A DNA stretch of 64,000 bases from assembly GCA_029582265.1 (NCBI GenBank), contig CM055837.1, positions 21,240,967-21,304,966 on the forward strand, written 5' to 3'. The DNA is from Zoroaster sp. YZ-2022. Taxonomy: Eukaryota; Echinodermata; Asteroidea; Forcipulatida; Zoroasteridae. The notes below the pieces were generated by a model, which was not told where the DNA came from, did no database searches, and worked only from the letters and a program-made list of their open reading frames with translations. Positions 12,605 to 23,500 of this stretch are shown piece by piece (position 1 is the first letter of the stretch; the number at the start of each line of letters is the position of its first letter). The position numbers were made by a program, and so were the translations under genes.

Positions 12605-12957
12605 ACCAGCCGAGTGCGGCCGGCTATAAGCCAGGCAGGCACTTCGTGTCTGACGTCACTGTGTTGGATCTGGTATTGTGCGGCGCCCAGTTGAGAACCC
12701 ATTTGCAAACATATAAACAATATGCACAAGTGTGCGTGCTTATATCGAGTCACAGTGTTTGCAGTATTTCACTCATAATTGTAAACAGGTAGGTATAAAA
12801 CATCAGTTTGCAACAAAAAATGCCTGTTTATTGTTTGAATTTTATTAACCTCTCCGTAAGATTCTGCTGTAGAAATGGGTTCTCAACTGGGCGCCGCGCA
12901 ATACCTGATCAAACACGGTGACGTCAGACACGAAGTGCCTGGCTTATAGCCGCACTC
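12605..12957. promoter_or_regulatory. Large inverted repeat with two CRE palindromes upstream of ATM
   Basis: Arms of about 85-100 bp (12605-12704 and 12873-12957) are reverse complements with few differences. Each contains a perfect CRE, TGACGTCA (12651-12658 and 12919-12926), and GGCGCCCAGTTGAGAACCCA or its complement. A CpG-rich stretch (about 12957-13003) follows. The position 0.6-0.9 kb before the ATM start codon suggests a promoter-proximal role, but a mobile-element origin is equally possible. Confidence 0.4.
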
Positions 12958-13154
12958 ACAACCAGCCGCGCTCGCCGCCGCCGGCCGCGCCGCGCCGCCA
13001 GACAAACTTCGTTAATAAAATAGCGGTAAACACGAGTTGAGAACATGACTCTTCAAAGAGTCAGACATGTCAGAATGATCGCAGGATAACTTATGTAATG
13101 TATGTATCGATATAAAACAATACCTCATATTCTCATAAGCTCCATGGTTTAAGA

Positions 13155-13215
13155 TAAACACAGTGACTGAAAATTACTGGTAATTTGACTTTATCATGTG
13201 GGGTATTATTTTTTG
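13155..13215. repeat. Fragment related to the palindromic element at 6535-6965
   Basis: It shares AGTGACTGAAAATTACTGG-like sequence and ATCATGTGGGGTATTATT with the centre of the 6535-6965 element. It is probably a dispersed partial copy. Confidence 0.5.
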
Positions 13216-13524
13216 GCACCGAGTTAATCTATCGATACAACTGGAGTAGGCCTAGCTATTACTATAGCATGGAGGAAGGAAAATAGATTCCTTCCTCCAT
13301 GGTTACAGCTAGCCCCATTCTAGCACCAATACACTGGACTCCCTCTGTACAAAGGGCTTGTTTAGCATTCATTTCAAGAACAATATGGAGACTATAATGT
13401 ATACAACATACACATATCTGCTTGCCAGTGCCTTCGTGGAAAATCTCACATTCAGTCTTATAATTATATTGTTAATACAGGAATCATTATTTGAGGTGAT
13501 TGGTGAAACTGAAATACAGCCACA

Positions 13525-15569
13525 ATGTCTGAGATTCTCACGTCACTCCGCAACCACTGTGACCAACTAGAGTCTGATAAAGTTACTGAGAGAAAGGTAG
13601 CTAGTAGTACTAGTACTGTAATTGTAATTAATGGAGAGGATTGAGAGTATTCAAAACTTTAAATTGGTCAAATTAATATTCTGTAAGTTTACAACTCTAA
13701 TATTAGTTGCCAGGATAACTATAATTATTTTCTTTCTTTCTTTTTTTTGCTTGTTCTTTTTCCAGTTTTTAATCATATTATGTGTGTAGGCTATTTCTAC
13801 TAGGTATTAATTATGTGCATACATTTTGTACCTGTGCCTGCATTACATGTTCGTGTACAATAGAGAATGTCGACAATCAAAGTGAGACGGACTCCTCAGT
13901 CCTCAACCTTACAACTTTTGATTACTATTTGTATGTTTAACCTCATGTTATTGTTCGCTACACTTCAGAAACACCTTGAGTCTTTGAAGAGGGAGCTTAA
14001 TCGTCAAGTTGTTCAGCAACAACTGGATCGAAATAGCGACAATGGGTGCGGTGTAACATGGGATGTGGTCTTCAAGGCTGTCTGCTGTTATATGTTTAAA
14101 GAAGTGGAGTACATAAAGAAACAAAAAGGAGGTGTGTCCTTACAGTTGATTGACATTCTGATATTAATAGTTTGTTGGTTTTTTGACAGTCCTTTTAGTA
14201 AGTACCTTGGTTTAATTTTAAACTCTTTTTTTTTTACAGCCTCAAGTACCAGTCTGAGTACAAAGGACCGTAAGAAGCAAACAGTGGGGTCAGTCTTCAA
14301 ATGGTTTGTCCGCAAAGCAAATCAACGTAAGCAGTTATTTCCTAGAATCTGTCTCGTGACTTTATGTTCTCTCACTGTTGGTACAAAGGATGTTTAATTA
14401 ACCCACATGAATTTTCTAGTCAACACTGCATTCTTCTCCAGATCACACTCAGTTTTCTGTTTTTTAACCCTAACCACCCCACATCACACAAAATCCTCTA
14501 TGAGGTATTGGAGCATTTTGGGTGATTGAGGAAGGATGCTATATATGTTCTGTGTTATTTTGGGTGATGCAGTATGGTACATGTACCAACAAATGACATG
14601 ACACTTTTACTGCAAAAACACCTATGTCAATATCAGTTGACTGAGCCAACAAAAAAACAAAAACAAAAACATGTATTTTTGTTCATGATAAAGGGATAAA
14701 GGCAAAGGGTACATGTATGTGTGATTTTGTGTGATTGAGGCAGTGGGCACCCTACACACGAAATACAGCACAATATATTGGGTGATTTTGGAGTATTCAG
14801 GAACCTTCCAAATTTTGTAGCATTTTGTGTGATTGAGGATGCATCCTACCTAAAAGGGCCTGAGGGTTAGGGTTAGGGTTAGGGTTAGGGTTAGGGTTAG
14901 GGTTAGGGTTAGGGTTAGGGTTAGGGTTAAAGCAGTGGAAACTGCAATGACTTAAAGTTTATCACTTTTACGAGGTTTCATTCAAATCTTTAAAATTTTA
15001 ACATACTATTTAAAACTTCATTATTCTGGTTTCTTTTCTGTTCTTATATAGGACACTCAATGTATGAGGGTGAAGTATATAGGACACTCAATGTATGAGG
15101 GTGAAGTACTTGTGGAGTGTCGTGGCCGAGCGGTCTGGCTTACCGGACTCAAGTTCTGGTGTTTGCAGCAGAATGTGGGTTCGAATCCCGGCCGTGACAC
15201 TTGTGTCCTTGAGCAAGACACTTAACCATAATTGTTTCTCTCCACCCAGGGGTTAAATGGGTACCTGTGAGGGCAGAGTTGGTTGATTAGCCCTATATGC
15301 AGCAATTGAGCTGTATACTCCCCAGGGAGCTGAGATGGTTTCAGGGATGATTTATGAGCCTTATGAGCCTTATGAGCAGGGGTAATAATGCGCCTTGAGC
15401 ACCACTCAGTTGGTGGATACGTGCGCTATATAAGTCCACACATTATTATTATTATTATTATTATTATTGTAGCATTCATTTGGGGTTGACTCTGGTTCAC
15501 AATTTCATGCTGAATCATGGTGTGATTGTCATTTAGAAAGTGCAGATACAGATAATTTAGGTTAGGTTA

Positions 15570-15623
<54 letters not shown>

Positions 15624-17069
15624 GTAGGGATGCTGCGTAGCACTAAAATGTGAATAGTAAAGGTGAAACAGTGCTCACCGGATAGTTATACCCGAGCTTT
15701 CATCAGCCATAATTCCCCTGATGAAGGTGCATCGCACCGAAAGCTCGGGTATAACTATCCGGTGAGCACTGTTTCACCTTTACTATTCACATTTTATATA
15801 TATATATATATATATACTTGTAGTAAAACTAGTGGAACGCTGGTAGTTGTAACTCCGAGTTTCACGCGTTATGTGATCATCAGACAACTGATAGTCACCA
15901 AGTGATTATTCCTATATATATAGGCCTACACGTGCATGTACAGGTTACTCGCTCAATGATGCGTGGTAATTACCTATTGTTTGCGGGCCTAGTGTGTAAG
16001 CTTGTTTGTTGGCGGTTTGTGGTTTGTGGTTTGTTGACGTGGTACTGTTCCTCGTCACGTGTCATCGCTTTTGAAGTTGCAGAGGTAGAACTTGTTTTCA
16101 TGGCGGCATTTTGATATGAGTTCGGGTCGTTTGTTCAGGAGTATCCTCTTGTCGGCGTTTATGATTGGCGGTATATTCCTGAAACTCATCGGCAAGCACT
16201 TCCCGAGGAACTCCAAACTGAACAAGATATTCAACAGGAACACGGTCAAGATCAGTTACAGCTGCATGCCCAACATCGCCAGTATCATCAAGGCACACAA
16301 CAAACAAGTCTCATCGAACGACAAAGGGACCGACCGTAAGGACTGCAACTGCCGCAAGAAAGACCTATGCCCTCTACAAGGAAAGTGCCAGGCCAGCAAC
16401 ATCATCTACAATGCCGAAGTTAAGCAACCAAACAACTCTCATCTGTACATAGGTCTCACCGCCTCCATTCAAGCTAAGATACGGCAACCACACACAGTCT
16501 TTCAGGCATGAGAAGTACCAGAACAGCACGGAACTCTCCAAGCACATTTGGCAATTGAAAAGGAACAAGAAACCATTAACCATCAACTGGTCGGTAGCCT
16601 GTAGATCTCAAGCATACAACAGCGAATCGAAACGGTGCAACCTTTGCCTCACAGAGAAGCTCTCCATCATAAACGCCGACAAGAGGATACTCCTGAACAA
16701 ACGACCCGAACTCATATCAAAATGCCACCATGAAAACACGTTCTACCTCAGCAACTTCAAAAGCGATGACACGTGACGAGGAACAGTACCGCGTCAACAA
16801 ACCACAAACCGCCAACAAACAAGCTGACACACAAGGCCCGCAAACAATAGGTAATTACCACGCATCATTGAGCGAGTAACCTGTACGTGCACATGTAGGC
16901 CTATATATATAGGAGTAATCACTTGGTGACTATCAGTTGTCTGATGATCGCATAACGCGTGAAACTCGGAGTTACAACTACCAGCGTTCCACTAGTTTTA
17001 CTACAAGTATATTACGCTCTGTCTATGTGGCATTGAGCACTCTACTTCAAGATAGACCGCTACATTTAA

Positions 17070-17134
<65 letters not shown>

Positions 17135-18202
17135 GTGATCCCCGCTACTGCCGTTACCCAGGTTGTTTGCATCTGACCGGGGCTTGATCCCTGGCTACTC
17201 GGCAGATATGGTTTGGCCTCTGACCTGGCCCCATAGAGCAATAGATAATTGGCATAATAAGTGGACCGCCCACCAACATAGGGGCTGGTTAGCTCAGTTG
17301 GTAGAGCGCTCGTATGGTATTCGAGTCCGGGTTCGAGTCCGGCATCAGCCAATTTTTCTTTTCTCGCTACCGTTTATATATATTTATATTTATATATATT
17401 CTATTTTCAGGTATCTGTTTTAACCTGTTCTCTTTTCAGGTATTTGTTTTAACCTGTTACTTTTCAGGTCTATGTCCTAACCTGTTCTATTTTCAGGTAT
17501 CTGTTTTAACCTGTTCTCTTTTCAGGTATTTGTTTTAACCTGTTACTTTTCAGGTCTATGCCCTAACCTGTTCTATTTTCAGGTATTTGTTTTAACCTTC
17601 GTTCTATTTTCAGGTATTTGTTTTAACCTGTTACTTTTCAGGTCTATGTCCTAACCTGTTCTATTTTCAGGTATTTGTTTTAACCTTCGTTCTATCTTCA
17701 GGTATTTGCTTTAACCTGTTGCTTTATCTTATCTTGTATACTTTTACATTTTTTCCAACTGTCTCTCATAGGACTATTTCAATTTAGCTATTTACACCCA
17801 CACACCAACTCCTCAATTTGTAAGGCTTAAAAAAAACCTTTTTTGTTGTATCCCTTTGTGTATTGTCCTATGTTTATGCCAGCTTTACTAAAAGCTGCCA
17901 CCTCTACCTATTGTGTGGCTCAATAATCCCTCCTTTACCCTAGCTTCACCATAAGCCGCCACATCTACTTATTGTGTGGCTCAATAATCCCCCCTTTGTT
18001 CACTTCTGATACTCCTATTGGCTTTTTCTAGACTGATGCTTATCTTTAATTGGTCACTATTTTCCAGCCTTTTTTGGATCCCGCCCCATGATCCTTTGCT
18101 TTCCTTTTCCCTATAAATGGATGAGTTTTTATGTTGTACTTTGTCAAAGCCTCTGATGAACGTCCGGATTGGATCGAAAGCTAAGGCCACCCTCCTGATT
18201 TA

Positions 18203-18236
<34 letters not shown>

Positions 18237-18295
18237 AGTTCGCGAGCAAAGAAAAATTGGCTGATGCCGGACTCGAATCCGCGACCTCTCGATTA

Positions 18296-18344
<49 letters not shown>

Positions 18345-20547
18345 AAGTACAATGAAAACAATTTGAAATAAAAAAAATTCTAAGTTTTTCCTTGAATGTC
18401 ATTAGTTACCACTATACATTGTGATAGGTAATGAGTATCTGAGCTGCTCGGATGTTCTACAGCATGTCATTACATTGATGAAAGATGAATTTACAGCAAG
18501 TGCATTTGGTGAGGTCTGCTGCAGTGTGCTGCAGAAAGATGTATTGAGAAGTCGTTATTACTACTGTGAGATTTCACAAAACAAGTGGCAAGGTATGGAT
18601 CATGGGCCAATTGTATGTAATTACTACTCTTAGATTCAACAAAACAAGTTGCTTTCCAGCAACCTTTTGTAAATCATAAAAGTTGTGATGAAATTTTCCC
18701 AGGTTCATTTTATGATATATTTCTTGAAAACTAGAGTGTTGAAATGAATGTATTTTACCAATGTTGTACATTAAATATATATTGACTGTAGCATTATCAT
18801 CATGGACAGAATTTGAAACATTTTGAAGATACATCCCTCAGAACAAGGTGCTAACTCTATATTAAAGGCCTAGTGTTATCAAGATAATCATGTATCTGAT
18901 CATGATTCCATTCTGCAATAAATAGAACTCTCATGTTCTGTATTTAATTCAAACTTTGCGTCCAATACAGAAATTGAAAAAGACATGACTAATTTATGAT
19001 ATCATTGTCTTCAGAGCTACTGAAGCAGTTCTGTAAGGCCTTACGTGATCCTGTGGCAGGTCTTAGCCATGATGTCCTTTCCCGTATTGTAAGGTCTATC
19101 CTGTCAGGAGCTGTTGCCCAAAGCACTATCTCGAGGCCATTCATGTTTGCCTTCTTTAAGGACATGATTATCAAGCTAAGGTAAGACATAATAAATGAGC
19201 TTTGCTTCTTATCTATGTTATTAGATTTGATGAACAAATATAAAATTAACAAAGACTGAAGTCAGTTTTGAATCCCAGAACAAATATATTGACAACATGG
19301 TAGATTGCCAACCATAAGGCAGGATTGTTCAATAGCATAATAAAAGGAGGTTGCACGTTCAAATGTGTGATGAGGGAATAGTCCAGAAATGGCTGAAAAA
19401 TGTTTGTAATGAGCTAAGAAATGGACTGATGTTGGATTCAATTCTTTGACACTGAGAGTATGGCTTACATGTGCGTAATTCTCAGCATACACTAATTGTA
19501 AATATGCTCTTTTTCGTGAACATAGAAATGAGAGGAGTGCAATAATGGTGGAGAATATCTTGGTGGCACTAAACACATTCTGTGTAACTGTCGCCAGTGA
19601 TTGTCGGGGACAGCTCTGCAAGCTAGGTGAAGACTCTGTGGTCAGTCTGCTACATGTATGGAAGAAACACTCTGCATCTACTGTAAAGGTAAAGTTCATT
19701 TAGTAAAAAGAGATGCCCCCTGTTATTGTCTTAATAATTACCCAACACTAAAATGACAACATTATTTTAAAGCTTACCTCAGCCAAAAGTTGGCAGTGAA
19801 TGATAATATTAAATATCTATACATTGTGTTATAAAGTACACGCATTTCATACTTTTGACTGTTGTATATACATTATTTAATTTTTTAAAGACAATTTGTT
19901 AGATATTTTGTTGAATTTGTCGTATTTTTTTTTCAGGAGGAGGTGGTTAATTTCTTGAGATTACAGATGAGACTCCATCATCCAAAGGGGGTACTGAAGG
20001 AGGAACAAGGGGCATATGCGGCAGACTTCACCATCTGGAGGGTTGGTTCATTTTTATTGTCATTATACTTCCGACAAATATTCATTTTAGTCCTTGACAA
20101 GAATGCCCTTGCTTCATGTGGCATTTTCGAACATCCTCAGATGCTGTTTCATATATTCACAGTTTTGTGAACCATACATATAATTCTGCTTATTTATATT
20201 GTATTTTAGAGCCACTTGAAGCATCTGTATGATGAGTTAGTGTACGATGATTGGACAAAAGCTGGCACCAGAATGAAGCTCAAAGGTGTAGCGTAAGTAT
20301 AACAATAAGTGACACTACAATAGAGATTGTCTTATACATCAATTTTGAGAATAGATTTTTTTTAAACTGGGTCGAGTTCTCCCAAGGTAGAGATCTTGTA
20401 AGATTTTGGTTGTCCAAACATGGTAGCAAAGATTGAGTGAACTATGATAAAAATTGAAAGCCTTACTTTTTTCATTCTACAAACAGATGCCGTGAGATCA
20501 TTTTCAAGACAGCCATTGTAGATCTAGCAGCAGACATATGCCATCAG
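13525..20547 (+). CDS. ATM: ATM exons 1-9 (aa 1-355): TAN motif and N-terminal HEAT solenoid
   Basis: Exons: 13525-13596, 13969-14131, 14240-14326, 18428-18592, 19015-19180, 19526-19688, 19937-20041, 20210-20292, 20487-20547. Exon 1 carries the TAN-type motif (LESDK..ERK). Exon 4 ends in [12 protein letters not shown], and exon 7 contains LHHPKG and GAY, all conserved in ATM. Exon 4 uses a TAG acceptor that is fixed by the C-GT codon join across a 4.1 kb intron full of mobile elements. The exon 7 donor is GTTGGT. Confidence 0.93.
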
Positions 20548-23500
20548 GTAAATATTAAACCCAGATGGAAGGTCGGATATTTATTTGTTATCTATGTTAT
20601 TTGTTTATTTGTTATCTATTTATTTATTAAAACAAAATTTACAAGCCACCACATAGTGATTCGGAGGCTACAACATCAATATTCAGTTTAGCCATTCTGA
20701 TTGGTTGAGGGCTGCTAACATGGATATTTCTCTAAAACTTTCATATAGTTTTCTAGCTGTTATGTGACATTTTACAAGTAGTGTTAGATTAAGTAGCTGT
20801 TATGTGACATTTTACAAGTAGTGTTAGATTAAGTAGCTGTTATGTGACATTTTACAAGTAGTGTTAGATTAAGTAGCTGTTATGTGACATTTTACAAGTA
20901 GTGATCCTCATTTTAACTTTCTTATAATAAGATCCTGTGTGGAAGTTACTCTAATGTCCACGTGACCCAGGTCATCTCTGAATGCAACCAATCATCAAGT
21001 AGTGCTCATCATTTTACTCAGGGTGGGGGTGTTGCCAAACGTCGTAAAGTTGACTCGGGTTGTAGTTGGCAGCTGTTGCAAGACATGGTCATCGGGCAGA
21101 GTGTAAACATCACTCCATGGTGGGTTCTGTAGATAGCTTGTTACATTATTAATTAATGGTGATTTCCTTCTGCTATTTTCCATTTTCCTTTTATTATGAT
21201 TAATATTTTATTTATTAATTTTTTGGTTTATAATTACTTTTAATGAGATATTTCAAGAAATACTTGTCAGGATCATACTTAACCAATGAGTAAGTCTCAC
21301 AATTAATAATTGTGAACACAATCATTAATTATTTAACCAATGAGTAAGTCTCACAATCATTAATTATTTTTGGCAATTCAAGATGTATTGCCAGTGTATT
21401 TCACTGTTTTAATCTCCTACTTTGCTATTTTAACAGACATATAATTTTTCATCAGAACATTGCTATTTTACTTTTTACTGTTGGAGAACTAAGCTTCTGA
21501 GAATTATTTTGGGAAATGTCTAATTTCGAAGTATTTGTATTCCTTTCCAATAGGAAATTTCCAATGAAAACAAAAAATTCCAGAAATCACCTTGTTCGAT
21601 GCTAGTATGTCACTTTTTGTTGCTATATTCTATTATAGGCTGCAGTTGATCCAGTTGCTAGTTCACAAATATCCTAACAGTCTACCAGTGGATCAATTGC
21701 TGCCTTTGGTATCCAAGGTGCAACAAGTACAGTCAGAAAGCAAAAGGTATCAAAACTTATTTCTTCATTTAAATTCATAGAATTCATAAACGACAATAAT
21801 CAAGCAATTGAAATTACCTGCACTTTACTGTACCCACTTACTTATCTTTGTATAAATTTATTAACTATTTGCAAGGAATTAGTAACCACTTGTATTGTTC
21901 AGGGTGGTCAAAATGACAGTAAAAACCAGTCAAAAATACCCCAGTGTGCAGATTTGGGTCAACAGTAAAAAAACGGGCAGTTGACTGGTTTTGACCCCTT
22001 TAGCTACTTAAAGTAGGAGAGTTAACTAAAATGTTAAAAAGGAAAATAGTTTGAATTGAGGAGTTGATGCAAAGCCTCATTTCAAGTATGTGTTGTGATT
22101 TTCCAGAGCCGAAGTACAAATCTGGCTTTTAAAGACTCTACAAGCACTGGCTGTATGTCAATCTAAACTCAGAAATCTACCCACTGGCATAATAACAGCA
22201 TTGCATACAGAATGGAGCAAGGTCTGGTCATGTGCTATTAGGTGAGTACAATATAAATCTACCCACTGGTATAATAACAGCATTGCATACAGAATGGAGC
22301 AAGGTCTGGTCATGTGCTATTAGGTGAGTACAATATAAATCTACCCACTGGTATTATAACAGCATTGCATACAGTATGAAGCAATGTATGCACAATTAAT
22401 TAGTAGAGTGTAGTGTAACTAGATCAGATTTGCAAGGTCTGTTTAGCAATGAATGAGGCATTATTGGGTATTGTGTACATGTAGACATCAGCTTATACCC
22501 ACATATCAATTTACATTGTATATTCTACTGAATTCAAACTTGGTCCTCTTGCATGGGTACTCACTTGCATTGTGCACTTGTTAGCACTAAATTTCCAGAG
22601 CTTTATCAAGATATATCACAATGTTAAAGTTAATGCATTCTGTATCGGCAATTCTACTTTGTTAATTTCATTTTTATTCATTATTTCTCACCTGTCTTCC
22701 CCATACTTTTCTGTCCAGATTCACTCTTTATAAAATGCTTCTTGTCATGATAGATTTTGCTAATGTACTAAGGTTAAGTTAATGTTCATCTATATTAGCC
22801 TCTGATCTGTTAGACTTGTGATATTGTCACAGATTAAAAGTGTTGTATGTATACCATTGAATATTTTATAGAACTATCAGCCTGCATACAGCTGAATCTG
22901 ATGGATTTGACCTTTTGACCTGCCTGCTGCATCATGGGATAGTCAGCCCAGACAAGGAACATTGGCGCCTCTTTATGGCCGATTCAATTCAACCAACAAG
23001 GTGATGTATTCCTTTGTTGAAATACCTTTCCTAACATTTTCCCTTAACCAGGCTCAACTTTCCTTTTTGAAATGTGTAAAATATAGATTTAGATTTATTG
23101 CATTTTTATTTCAGGAGCTCTGTCCAATTTTTGATGACCTATCTTAGCCATCATTCTCTGCCAGAGAACCACATCTGTAAAGCGGGAGGGATAATAGTCT
23201 CTGGAACAGCCGTCACAAAGGGAAGTTACCCTTTGCGACACCAGCTACTGAATTGGCTACTCCCAACAGAAGATCAAGATGAGCCTGGAGAGAAACTACA
23301 AGTTGTGAAGATTCTTAAGTGGTATACAATTTGTTGTTTTTAGTTTGATAAACAGACTACACCTGTCTGAAAACTCTTAGTCCTGTTGAAAACTCAGTTA
23401 CTTGTAGTCTTGGGTCAAGCTGTTTATAAGAAATATTTTTCATCGCGTGGTTCTAGGATTAAGCAACATTCTCACAAAGATATTGACCAATGATCATCAT

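Larger units (their letters stand above)
15816..17008. mobile_element. Penelope-like element remnant in head-to-head inverted arrangement
   Basis: Arms 15816-16165 and 16666-17008 are about 345-bp inverted repeats with few differences. Both consist of the end of the endonuclease frame and the 3' terminal region. The centre (16166-16665) continues the plus-strand copy upstream. (TA)n runs flank the unit. Inverted partial copies and 5' truncation are typical of Penelope-like retroelements. Confidence 0.75.

Noticed and set aside
14863..14929. Chromosome end
   Set aside because: Only 11 units are present and both sides continue into the same ATM intron.
15117..15200. Functional tRNA-Leu(CAA) gene
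   Set aside because: The same head recurs at 29449, 35621 (minus), 56138 and 60124 attached to a SINE body.
17283..17351. Functional tRNA gene
   Set aside because: There is no proper variable loop, the anticodon arm is irregular and two T-stem mismatches are present. A related 3' half with a shared flank nearby indicates a SINE family.
19262..19699. 145-residue minus-strand frame
   Set aside because: It is antisense to ATM exon 6 and its intron, where the plus-strand exon is supported by phase and conservation.
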